This document shows positions 8,657 to 16,961 of a DNA stretch of 64,000 nt, piece by piece (within the stretch, counting starts at the first letter, position 1; the number at the start of each line of letters is the position of its first letter). The stretch is from the NCBI RefSeq assembly GCF_001306415.1, contig NZ_LDJX01000009.1, positions 38,536-102,535 of the forward strand, written 5' to 3'. The notes under the pieces are model-generated. The model searched no databases and was not told the origin of the DNA. It was given only the letters and a program-made list of their open reading frames with translations. The stretch is from Croceitalea dokdonensis DOKDO 023. Its GTDB lineage: Bacteria > Bacteroidota > Bacteroidia > Flavobacteriales > Flavobacteriaceae. The position numbers and the translations under genes are program-made.

Positions 8657-9391
8657 ATGAACATTATGAGAACAAAACTAACGATTACGATAGCCCTCTT
8701 ATTTTTGGTAGCTACCAATGCACAATGGGGCAAGCGTATTAAAGGAAATGGCAAAACGGTTACCATAGAACGTACCGTGGGGGAATATGATGCTATAGCT
8801 GTCTCCGGATGGTTTGATGTTGAATTGGTTTCTGGACCAGAGGGCGACATTAGCATCAAAGGGGAAGAAAACTTGCTGGAATATATTAAAACCGAAGTAA
8901 AAGATGGCAAATTGACCATTAAAACCTCCAAGGGTGTAAATTTGAAGCCCTCCAATTGGAATTCAGGAATTTACGTGACCGTACCCATTGAATCTGTGCG
9001 TATGGTTTCCCTCTCTGGCTCTGGTGATGTGACCACCAATACCGTTATTAAAGCAAACAATTTTGAAACCAGTATTTCTGGCTCTGGGGATATATCCCTA
9101 GCCATTGAGGCCACTAATGTAGCGGCGTCCCTATCTGGCTCAGGTGACATTAATCTTTCAGGCACAGCAGTTAATTTTGACGTATCTGTCTCTGGTTCTG
9201 GCGACATCAATGCCTATGCATTGGAAGCGGAAAATGTAAACGCCCAGGTTTCTGGCTCCGCCGATATTAAGGTAACGGCCAAAGACATGCTTAAGGCGCG
9301 GGTTTCCGGTTCTGGGGATATCACCTATAAAGGCTCCCCAAGAAAAGTAGATTCCAAAACCGCAGGATCTGGGGATATAGAGGCCTATTAA
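8657..9391 (+). CDS. Head GIN domain (DUF2807) protein
   Basis: A 244-residue exported protein with a signal peptide ending near ATNAQ. It resembles the head GIN (DUF2807) putative adhesin family. From residue 120 it repeats the signature SGSGDI about every 19-20 residues (120, 141, 160, 179, 199, 217, 236), one unit reading SGSADI; these are likely turns of a beta-helix. The chosen start is the ATG at 8657 (MNIMRTKL); ATG at 8666 is equally possible, and an upstream ATG at 8561 would add residues that are not signal-like. It follows the DUF4097-like gene by 79 bp and ends at a terminator, so it closes the ECF operon. Confidence 0.85.
   Translation: MNIMRTKLTITIALLFLVATNAQWGKRIKGNGKTVTIERTVGEYDAIAVSGWFDVELVSGPEGDISIKGEENLLEYIKTEVKDGKLTIKTSKGVNLKPSNWNSGIYVTVPIESVRMVSLSGSGDVTTNTVIKANNFETSISGSGDISLAIEATNVAASLSGSGDINLSGTAVNFDVSVSGSGDINAYALEAENVNAQVSGSADIKVTAKDMLKARVSGSGDITYKGSPRKVDSKTAGSGDIEAY
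9014..9376 (+). repeat. SGSGDI repeats in the head GIN protein
   Basis: Seven units of about 57-63 bp whose starts share tctgg(c/t)tctgg(t/g)ga(t/c)at-like sequence encoding SGSGDI. They are in frame with the gene and are protein repeats. Confidence 0.8.
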
Positions 9392-9411
9392 AAATGATGC
9401 CTATTCCAATA

Positions 9412-9440
9412 AAAAACAGCTCCTAGTTGGAGCTGTTTTT
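9412..9440. terminator. Bidirectional terminator after the head GIN gene and the oxidase gene
   Basis: A 12-bp stem (9412-9423 with 9429-9440) and a 5-nt loop, with T runs following it on both strands. It ends the plus-strand ECF operon and the minus-strand AA5 oxidase gene, which stops at 9443. Confidence 0.9.
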
Positions 9441-9442
9441 TA

Positions 9443-12067
9443 TTATTCCAAAATCAAGGATGCTGTGTGCACCTTACCATCCATCGTTTCTATATGCACA
9501 CTATATAAACCAGAACTAAGATGTTGGGCGTCCACGGTGTGCAGCGTGCCATGGGATTTACCAATGTCTTCCTGATATACTTTACTGCCCACAGCATTAA
9601 ATATATTCAAGCTAAATTTTTGATTGGAAAGTGGTTCTAAATAAATTTCAAATATACCGTTACTTGGGTTTGGCAATATGGTTATGGCGTCGCTAGGCAA
9701 TGGAATGCCATTTTCCATAAGTTTAGCTTGCAGGCCAATACCTTGAACGTTGATATCCAGTTCTTGCTCACATCCTTCGGCATCTACATACCTATAGGTA
9801 CCCTTCTTCTCCGGAGTTACGGTTCCTAAAAAGTAGCCATCTACGGAGTTCCCTGCCAATGCTGTTCCATTAGGACCACTAATGGAGTAATTGGTGGGTG
9901 GCCAAATGGCAAGCCACATCACATCTCCCGTTTCCACGGTAACTGGTTCCTTGCCCAAAAACCACTCTCCGTTTATACTGTAAGAGGGTAGGGAACCACA
10001 GGCATCCCCCTGAACGGTAATCTGTAGGGTACGGGTACAAGTATTACCAATACTAAAAGTGTATAAACCAGATTGTTTGGGAGTTACAAATCCCAGCGTG
10101 TAACCATTTTGGGAGTTTCCAGGAACCAGACCATTTGGACCCGTAACGGAAAACGCATCAGGAACTGGAAACATACTCATCCAAATCTCATCCCCTGCAT
10201 TAACGGTAATCCCTTCTGCCCCAAAACTCCATATCCCATTGACGGAGTAGGTATGGAAATTTGAACATTCCCCGCTAGGCTCCACGTTAATTTCCAATGT
10301 TTGTACGCAACCGTCACCCGTTCTATAGGTGTACAATCCGGCTTCATCCAAGGAAATTTCCCCAAGGGTATAGCCTATTTCGGAGTTTCCCTGAACCAAT
10401 GTACCATCTGGGGCAATAACCTCATAAAATGAAGGGAGCGGAAACATGCTCATCCACATCACGTCTCCTTCGTTGACCGTAATTTCATCGGCACCTGACT
10501 CCCAATTTCCGTTAATGGAATAGTCATGAACAAATGCACAATTTACTTTTTCTTTGACCTGAACGGACTCTGCTACACTTGGAACCCCATTGGCATCCAT
10601 AGCAAACAACATATAATACCCTGGCGGCATAATTTCCGCTTTTGGAATATTTAATTGATATTCACCATCCACTACAGTAAAAGGTACAGGAATACGGCGT
10701 TGCTCGTTGTTGGTGCTATGCGTGGCGGAGGACATCCGCACAAAGGAAAAGGCCTCCACATTATTGGAAGCGTTTACGGTAAAACGCTCTTCATAAAAGG
10801 CTACCTCAGGTGCAAGCAATTCTGGGCGTTGGGCTAAACTGCCATTAGCATCAAATAAGTAAGGAGGACTGTATATCTCAGCATTTAAGTGATTATCGCA
10901 ACTTCCACATAGTCCACCACCACCAACAAAAACCCTGGCATCGTTCATTAAAATGGCAACGCTATGATAGGTTCTGGGGACCTGCATGCCTGCCACCGTC
11001 CTCCATTGGTTGGTTTCAGGATCAAATAATTCCGCATTTAACCTTGCGCCAACATCTGTAAATACCCTAGCCCTATCCAAACCTCCAGTGACCAAGACCG
11101 TTCCGTCCGGTAGCACGGTGCTATTGTGCATGGTGCGGGAAAATGTTAAATTATTGGCTGTTTTGGTCACCTTTAAATCGGTTTCACTGGTAATGTCAAT
11201 GACATAGGAACTCGCTTTTGCTGCATCGCCAGAGGCATAGGATCGTGCTCCCCCAACTGTCAACAATTTTCCCGTATCAAACATGACCGATGTCCCTTTC
11301 ATGGAATAATCATCATCACCCCTTTTTCCAGCACTGGTCCATGATCCGTTACCCGTAGTGTCCAACCAATGCATCTCCTCACTGGGCCCGGCATGAAATA
11401 CCTTCCCGTTGGGGGCTGTCCAAAGCCAAGCATGATTGTCCAATCTGTATACCCCTCGGTTTTCCAGCCTGGCATCGTTCTGGTTCCATAAAATATCGCT
11501 TCTTATCCCTGGGAGAATGGTCCAACCATTTTCTGGGGTCCAATACTCCGCTACCTTTTCCCCGTTTGGTCCAAGACCGCCGCTCCATGAACCCCCAAAA
11601 GTTAGGGCTGCGCCGTTGGCCAAAGTGACGTTAGCTTGGTAACCGCGACCAATGTTCATATTGGCCTCTGGAAGCCAAGTATCGTTTCGGTAATCATAAA
11701 TAGTGGTTTTAGGATTGGAAGATCCACCACTGACCAGTAGCCTGCCATCTGGTAAATTGTTAATTCCAGGACAGAACATATCATGTGTGGTGTTGGTCTG
11801 CTGCAATCCAAGGGGAGTCCCCTGGGCACCCATAAAGGGATTGAACAGTTCGTAATACGTAAAACCATCCGCCCCACCAAAATTATCCCTAAACTTAGAT
11901 GACCATACGATTAAATTACCATCCGGAAGATTGGCTACGGAAACCGGTACAAGGTTAAAAGGTATGGGATCACTCCAAGACCCTATTTCATTAGCGGATT
12001 GGGAATTTGAACTAAAATGGCTAAAAAAGACGGCCGTTAATGTAAAAATAAAAGGGTGAATTTTCAT
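9443..12067 (-). CDS. Galactose oxidase-like copper radical oxidase (AA5) with T9SS sorting domain
   Basis: An 874-residue secreted protein. After a signal peptide (residues 1-25) there is a Kelch-type propeller and a C-terminal Ig-like cap very like fungal galactose oxidase. Counting from the start at 12067, all active-site residues are present: Cys99 (HDMFCPG) and Tyr143 (GRGYQ) for the thioether cofactor, the stacking Trp161 (GGSWSGG), Tyr367 and His368 (RTYHS) and His450 (ATHS). The 18-residue Tyr-Trp spacing equals that of GaoA. Next come three two-cysteine modules of about 90 residues (509-777) and a T9SS type A sorting domain (about 794-874, from ITILPNPSNG). The protein should oxidise a primary alcohol or a glyoxal-type aldehyde to make H2O2; the true substrate is unknown. 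The upstream ATG at 12103 would precede the signal peptide by 12 residues. Confidence 0.88.
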   Translation of the reverse strand: MKIHPFIFTLTAVFFSHFSSNSQSANEIGSWSDPIPFNLVPVSVANLPDGNLIVWSSKFRDNFGGADGFTYYELFNPFMGAQGTPLGLQQTNTTHDMFCPGINNLPDGRLLVSGGSSNPKTTIYDYRNDTWLPEANMNIGRGYQANVTLANGAALTFGGSWSGGLGPNGEKVAEYWTPENGWTILPGIRSDILWNQNDARLENRGVYRLDNHAWLWTAPNGKVFHAGPSEEMHWLDTTGNGSWTSAGKRGDDDYSMKGTSVMFDTGKLLTVGGARSYASGDAAKASSYVIDITSETDLKVTKTANNLTFSRTMHNSTVLPDGTVLVTGGLDRARVFTDVGARLNAELFDPETNQWRTVAGMQVPRTYHSVAILMNDARVFVGGGGLCGSCDNHLNAEIYSPPYLFDANGSLAQRPELLAPEVAFYEERFTVNASNNVEAFSFVRMSSATHSTNNEQRRIPVPFTVVDGEYQLNIPKAEIMPPGYYMLFAMDANGVPSVAESVQVKEKVNCAFVHDYSINGNWESGADEITVNEGDVMWMSMFPLPSFYEVIAPDGTLVQGNSEIGYTLGEISLDEAGLYTYRTGDGCVQTLEINVEPSGECSNFHTYSVNGIWSFGAEGITVNAGDEIWMSMFPVPDAFSVTGPNGLVPGNSQNGYTLGFVTPKQSGLYTFSIGNTCTRTLQITVQGDACGSLPSYSINGEWFLGKEPVTVETGDVMWLAIWPPTNYSISGPNGTALAGNSVDGYFLGTVTPEKKGTYRYVDAEGCEQELDINVQGIGLQAKLMENGIPLPSDAITILPNPSNGIFEIYLEPLSNQKFSLNIFNAVGSKVYQEDIGKSHGTLHTVDAQHLSSGLYSVHIETMDGKVHTASLILE
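9737..10543 (-). repeat. Triplicated two-cysteine module in the oxidase
   Basis: Three tandem units of about 267-270 bp at 10543-10274, 10273-10007 and 10006-9737. Each encodes Cys, then YS(I/V)NGxW, a TVxxGDxMW-like segment, a GNSxxGYxLG segment and a second Cys 76-77 residues after the first. The regular pair suggests one disulfide per module. I do not recognise a named domain. Confidence 0.8.
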
Positions 12068-12161
12068 CGTATTCTCTAGTGTTAGCTTCCACAAAGAAAA
12101 CACCTCAGCAGTTTTAACCGCTTAATGTCGATGAAGTGAACACAATAACCGACCAAGCTAT

Positions 12162-12192
12162 CAAACGTAATATAAAGATGAATGGGATACAA
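12162..12192 (-). promoter_or_regulatory. Promoter of the galactose oxidase-like gene
   Basis: Minus strand TTG (12192-12190), 20 nt, TACGTTTG (12169-12162): a full match to the flavobacterial consensus. The predicted start of transcription is near 12155, about 88 nt upstream of the ATG, so the oxidase gene is transcribed apart from the MFS gene before it. Confidence 0.65.
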
Positions 12193-12223
12193 GCAATGAT
12201 ATACAAGCCATGAAAGGAACAAC

Positions 12224-13555
12224 TTACATTTGGGTAGGCTGCTTTGGCACACGTGTCAATAAATACGCCCCAACCAAAAAGAATAGTCCCAAAAAAATGG
12301 TGCTGCTGCGCATACTTCCGGTGAGCTGCGCAATAAGTCCATACATTAGCGTACCAATGACGATACCTATTTTTTCGGATACATCATAAAAGCTAAAAAA
12401 AGATGTGGTGTCCGTAGTGTCCGGTAAAAATTTGGAGTAAGTAGAGCGGGATAATGCCTGTATGCCCCCCATGACCAATCCAACCAAACCGGCAGCGATA
12501 TAAAAATCGGTCGGTGTGATGACAAAGTATGCATAAATACATAACAACACCCAAAAGACGTTTACAACAATCAATGTTTTAATGTTCCCAAAGCGTTCTG
12601 ACGCCTTGGCGGTCACCGTGGCCCCTAATATGGCAACCACTTGTATGACCAAAATACTGACGATGAGGCCGGTGGTCCGCTCATTATCCGTTCCCCAATC
12701 TATTTCTTCCTCACCAAAATAAGTGGCAATCAACATAATGGTCTGTACAGCCATACTGTAGACAAAAAAAGCACCCAAATACCGTTTGAGCTGAATTTGG
12801 TTCCCGAGTTCTTTCCACACCCCCTGCAATTCTTTAAAACCGTTAAGTACAACGTTTTTTCGTTCTCCTTTACGCTTGTTGCCTTGGGGTAAATGTGCAA
12901 AGGTGTATTGGCTAAAAACCACCCACCAAATGCCAACGGTAACAAAGGAATACTTCATGGCTTTAATTTCTGCGGCCTCTCCCCCGGCGTCAGTTATTCC
13001 AAATACCTCTGGTTTCATGACCATGGCCAAATTAAAAACCAATAAGATTACACTCCCAATATAGCCTAAAGAAAATCCTTTTGCACTTACAGCATCTTGC
13101 TGTTCTGGGTACGCTATATCTGGCAAATAGGAGTTATTGATGGCGAAGCTTACCCAAAAACCTACCAGTCCAAAAAAATAACACGCCAGACCCAAGTAAA
13201 TATGTTCCAGTGAAAACCAATAAAGTCCAATGCATGAGACTGCCCCTAGATAGCAGAAAAATTTTAAAAAAATCTTTTTATTGCCCAAATAATCGGCCAC
13301 ACCAGAAACCAAAGGGGTAACAACGGCAATACATACAAATGCGGCCGAGGTGGTATAACTGATCAAAGGTGCCCTGGCTATTTCGCCTCCAAAAACAGAC
13401 ACTTTTTCAATACCCGCCACCCTAAACAAAGCCCCATAAAAAATTGGGAACACGGCAGATGAAATTACCAGGCTGTACACAGAATTTGCCCAATCATAAA
13501 AGGCCCAGGCGTTTAATAATTTCTTGCTTCCCTTAAGGGCGATTGTCTTTACCAT
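12224..13555 (-). CDS. MFS transporter, UMF1 (Atg22-like) family
   Basis: A 443-residue membrane protein with about 12 hydrophobic segments. The N-terminal motif AWAFYDWANSVYSLVI is typical of the UMF1 family of the major facilitator superfamily, related to vacuolar Atg22 effluxers. It presumably moves a small solute such as an amino acid, but no substrate is evident. The gene lies downstream of the M48 lipoprotein gene on the same strand, separated by a terminator hairpin. Confidence 0.88.
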   Translation of the reverse strand: MVKTIALKGSKKLLNAWAFYDWANSVYSLVISSAVFPIFYGALFRVAGIEKVSVFGGEIARAPLISYTTSAAFVCIAVVTPLVSGVADYLGNKKIFLKFFCYLGAVSCIGLYWFSLEHIYLGLACYFFGLVGFWVSFAINNSYLPDIAYPEQQDAVSAKGFSLGYIGSVILLVFNLAMVMKPEVFGITDAGGEAAEIKAMKYSFVTVGIWWVVFSQYTFAHLPQGNKRKGERKNVVLNGFKELQGVWKELGNQIQLKRYLGAFFVYSMAVQTIMLIATYFGEEEIDWGTDNERTTGLIVSILVIQVVAILGATVTAKASERFGNIKTLIVVNVFWVLLCIYAYFVITPTDFYIAAGLVGLVMGGIQALSRSTYSKFLPDTTDTTSFFSFYDVSEKIGIVIGTLMYGLIAQLTGSMRSSTIFLGLFFLVGAYLLTRVPKQPTQM

Positions 13556-13567
13556 GTCCTAAAAATA

Positions 13568-13597
13568 GAAAAGCTGCCTTGATAAGCGCAGCTTTTC
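13568..13597 (-). terminator. Terminator after the M48 lipoprotein gene
   Basis: A 10-bp stem (13568-13577 with 13588-13597) and a 10-nt loop, followed on the minus strand by TATTTTTA. It lies 22 bp past the M48 stop and just before the MFS start. Confidence 0.65.
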
Positions 13598-13618
13598 CCA
13601 ATTTTAATGCTTGTATCG

Positions 13619-14428
13619 CTATTTAAAACTTGTTACCCCAAATTTGGCGGCTTCCTCTTTGGCCAAAGGCGCCCATTTGGTCAAGTTACTTATTCTAGTA
13701 TCATTGGATGGGTGTGTGCTCATAAACTCTGGTGGTGCCTGACCTCCACTTTTGGCTTTCATACGTCTCCACAAATTGGCCGCCTCATCCGGATTGTATC
13801 CGGCAATAGCCATAATTTGTAATCCTATGCGGTCAGCTTCGGTTTCATGACTCCTACTAAAAGGCAGCATAACCCCTAATTGAGAACCAACGCCATAGGC
13901 CTGATTGAACATATTTCGGGTCCTGTCGTCTTGTATTGCTATATTTCCCGCAACGGCACCCAATTGCTGCAAGGTCCCAGCACTCATCCGTTGTGCACCA
14001 TGGTCTGCCAACGCATGGGCCACCTCATGCCCCATGACCACGGCAACGCCAGTCTCATCTTGGCAAATAGGTAATATGCCTGTGTAAAAGACAATTTTAC
14101 CACCCGGCATGCACCAAGCGTTCACAGTTTCATCATTAACCAATTTATACTCCCATTGGTAGTCCTTTAGATAGCCTGGAAAGCCGTTTGCATTTAACCA
14201 GGTTTCAGCCGCGGTTGCAATACGTTGCCCAACATTGGTTATCATACGTGCCTCATCTGTATCCGTAACTACATTGTTTTCATTCAAAAACTGATTGTAC
14301 TGGGCAAAGGCGGTAGGGAACAATTGGGAATTCCCATAAAAGTTCAACATTTTTTTTCCAGTAAAGGGATTTGTCTTACAAGCGGCAATCGATAAAAAAA
14401 AGGCCACCGTTAAAATTATTCTTCTCAT
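13619..14428 (-). CDS. M48 family metalloprotease lipoprotein
   Basis: A 269-residue periplasmic protease of the LoiP/BepA-like M48 type. The N-terminus is a lipoprotein signal ending IAACKT (lipobox Cys near 17). The zinc motif HEVAH lies in VVMGHEVAHALADH and the third ligand Glu in HETEADRIGL. Such proteases degrade misfolded outer-membrane proteins; this role is inferred. It follows the GH31 gene by 37 bp, so it may be read from the same transcript. Confidence 0.9.
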   Translation of the reverse strand: MRRIILTVAFFLSIAACKTNPFTGKKMLNFYGNSQLFPTAFAQYNQFLNENNVVTDTDEARMITNVGQRIATAAETWLNANGFPGYLKDYQWEYKLVNDETVNAWCMPGGKIVFYTGILPICQDETGVAVVMGHEVAHALADHGAQRMSAGTLQQLGAVAGNIAIQDDRTRNMFNQAYGVGSQLGVMLPFSRSHETEADRIGLQIMAIAGYNPDEAANLWRRMKAKSGGQAPPEFMSTHPSNDTRISNLTKWAPLAKEEAAKFGVTSFK

Positions 14429-14465
14429 TTTTTTTAGTGTTTAGTACTTCAAAATACGAAAAATA

Positions 14466-16865
14466 TTATTCTCCAAAAATATGTATCTCCGTAAAGTCCT
14501 TGCTCACTGTGATACTGTTCTTACCATCAAACTGCACATGATCTAAATCAACAAATTCATTATTGAATTCTATCTTGTTGATTTTAAACGGAAGACCATG
14601 AAATTGCATTTTGATGTTTTCATAGGGAGTTGTATAAGATCCATCCTTAAACTGTTGCATAATGAGCTCGGTATCCTTACCTCTTAAGCGAAACCTGCGC
14701 AGGCTAAACCTTCCTTTTTTATAGTCATACCCTTCTTGTTGGTCTTCGTAGACCACGGAAGTTTCCACACCTTCCTTAAAGTATACATCAATTTTGAGTT
14801 CTTCAATCTTTTTCTCCCCAACATACTGTTGGACGGGGTACTTAGGAATCATGGCACCCTCTTTTACAAATAGCGGAATTTTATCAATATCTGCGGACAC
14901 CCATTTTTCTATGCCACCATCTACAACTTCCTCCGTCCAATAGTTATACCATTTTCCCCTGGGAATATACATACGCCTACCCTTAGCATTTGGCTCTTGA
15001 ACCGGACACACCAAAATCTGTTCCCCAAATAAAAACTCATCTGTCCTAAAATGGGTCTGTGAATCTTCTTGGTCATAATATACCAAAGATTGTAACATGG
15101 GTAACCCGTCCTTGACATACCTGTAGAACATGGTATACAAATAGGGCAATAGCTGATATCTTAGTTCTATGTACTTTCTAACGATATTTGTGACTTCATC
15201 ACCAAATGACCAAGGCTCCTGGTCACCGTGGTCACCACTGGAATGTACCCTACAGAACGGATGAAAAATCCCTAATTGAATCCAACGGGCAAACAATTCT
15301 CCATTGGGCTGTTCTGCAAACCCTCCAATATCCGACCCTACAAAAGAGTAGCCACTCATGCACATACGCTGCATTTGTACATTTGCAATCCAAAGATGCT
15401 CCCAAGTCGCTACGTTGTCACCTGTCCAAGTAGAGGCATACCGCTGGGTTCCGGAGTAGGCGGCCCTAGTTAGCACAAATGGACGTTTTGGAAAACTGAA
15501 TTTTTTAATCCCATCATAGGTGGCGCGTACCATTTGCATCCCATAAATATTATGGGCCTTTCTATGACTGCATGGATTGCCGTCATAATCATGCCTTACG
15601 TCCAAGTTGGCCGTTTTGGTGGGTACTTCCATAATGGCAGGTTCGTTCATATCGTTCCAAACACCGTGCACCCCCATTTCTGCAATCATTTCTTTGTAGA
15701 GCCCGCCCCACCATTCCCGTACCTCAGGATTGGTAAAATCCGGAAACTTACATTCTCCTGGCCAAACCTTGCCCTTAAAATGGGGGCCATCTGCCCTTCT
15801 ACAGAAATATCCCTTCTCCATGGCTTCCTGGTATACCCAATAATCCCTATCAATTTTAATTCCAGGGTCTATCATGGTTACGGTTTTAAACCCGTCCTCA
15901 TAAAGCTCATCAATCATTTTCTTGGGGTCTGGAAAACGCCTATTGTTCCAAGTAAAACAACGAAAACCTTCCATGTAGTCTATATCCAAGTAAATGGCGT
16001 CACATGGAATTTTGAGTTCCCTAAAGGTATTGGCGATCTTCTTCACCTTTTTTTCGGGATAGTAGCTCCATTTGGATTGATGAAAGCCCAATGCCCATAA
16101 GGGGGGAAGTTCTGGAACACCGGTAAGATTGGTGTATGCTTCGACCACCTGCGATATTTTTGGGCCGTAAAAGAAATAATAGTTCATTTCGCCCCCATCT
16201 GCCCAAAAACTCGTCACATTTCTTTTTTCATGGGCAAAATCAAAATACGTGCTAAAGGAATTATCAAAAAAGATACCATAGGCCATATCATTCTGTAGGC
16301 CGATATAAAAAGGAATTGACTTATACAGTGGTTCCTGGTCTTTACCGTAGGCATAAGAATCCGTAGCCCAATTGTTCACCCTTTTTCCCTTTAAGTTGGA
16401 GTGGGAAGATTTGTCCCCCATACCGTAGTAGCTCTCGCCAGATTGGGTAACCTTACTCATTTTTACGATATTACCACCGTAATCAAAATTCTCCTCCCAA
16501 TGAAAACCGGATTCGTCCTCAATAATCACCATATCCTCTAGAGTGGTGATATATGTTTTTAAATTCACTTTGCTGATATGCACCCTTACCTTAGAGGTCT
16601 GCACAACATATTTGGACTTCTCATCCAACACTTCCAGTTCATTGTAACCCGTATTGACGTCCTCACTAATGGCATATGAAAAATCTGGTTCAAAAGCATG
16701 TTCCGTAGCGTACCTAAACCTTATGGCGCTATCCCTTAAAACGGTAATCTGAAGAATTACCCCATTTTGGGTGGTAAAATATATCTTGTCATTATCCTGC
16801 TTAAATTCTATGATTTGGTTAGGATACTGGTTACCGTATTTTGATAGTTCTGTATTGGTGATCAT
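14466..16865 (-). CDS. GH31 family alpha-glucosidase
   Basis: A 799-residue glycoside hydrolase of family 31, which releases alpha-D-glucose or related sugars from oligosaccharides with retention. The beta-sandwich N-terminal domain (about 1-245) precedes the TIM barrel. The nucleophile is Asp405 in WNDMNE and the acid/base Asp483 in TGDNVATW; the segment YLDIDYMEGF is typical of the family. No signal peptide is seen, so it likely acts in the cytoplasm. It lies 96 bp downstream of glgB on the same strand, which suggests alpha-glucan or glycogen turnover. Confidence 0.93.
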   Translation of the reverse strand: MITNTELSKYGNQYPNQIIEFKQDNDKIYFTTQNGVILQITVLRDSAIRFRYATEHAFEPDFSYAISEDVNTGYNELEVLDEKSKYVVQTSKVRVHISKVNLKTYITTLEDMVIIEDESGFHWEENFDYGGNIVKMSKVTQSGESYYGMGDKSSHSNLKGKRVNNWATDSYAYGKDQEPLYKSIPFYIGLQNDMAYGIFFDNSFSTYFDFAHEKRNVTSFWADGGEMNYYFFYGPKISQVVEAYTNLTGVPELPPLWALGFHQSKWSYYPEKKVKKIANTFRELKIPCDAIYLDIDYMEGFRCFTWNNRRFPDPKKMIDELYEDGFKTVTMIDPGIKIDRDYWVYQEAMEKGYFCRRADGPHFKGKVWPGECKFPDFTNPEVREWWGGLYKEMIAEMGVHGVWNDMNEPAIMEVPTKTANLDVRHDYDGNPCSHRKAHNIYGMQMVRATYDGIKKFSFPKRPFVLTRAAYSGTQRYASTWTGDNVATWEHLWIANVQMQRMCMSGYSFVGSDIGGFAEQPNGELFARWIQLGIFHPFCRVHSSGDHGDQEPWSFGDEVTNIVRKYIELRYQLLPYLYTMFYRYVKDGLPMLQSLVYYDQEDSQTHFRTDEFLFGEQILVCPVQEPNAKGRRMYIPRGKWYNYWTEEVVDGGIEKWVSADIDKIPLFVKEGAMIPKYPVQQYVGEKKIEELKIDVYFKEGVETSVVYEDQQEGYDYKKGRFSLRRFRLRGKDTELIMQQFKDGSYTTPYENIKMQFHGLPFKINKIEFNNEFVDLDHVQFDGKNSITVSKDFTEIHIFGE

Positions 16866-16961
16866 AGCTGAAAATTTTGGTCAAACAAAAAAAGCATATT
16901 AAACCGAGACTAAAAAGCTTGGTACTGCATCAAAAGGAACTATAACGTTTTAGGCCCAATT

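Noticed and set aside
8971..9210. An open frame on the minus strand with repeated SPEP-like text
   Set aside because: It is the reverse-strand reading of the SGSGDI repeats of the head GIN gene.
9014..9376. Regular short repeats that might suggest a CRISPR array
   Set aside because: The repeats are in frame, vary between units, have no unique spacers and encode a protein motif.
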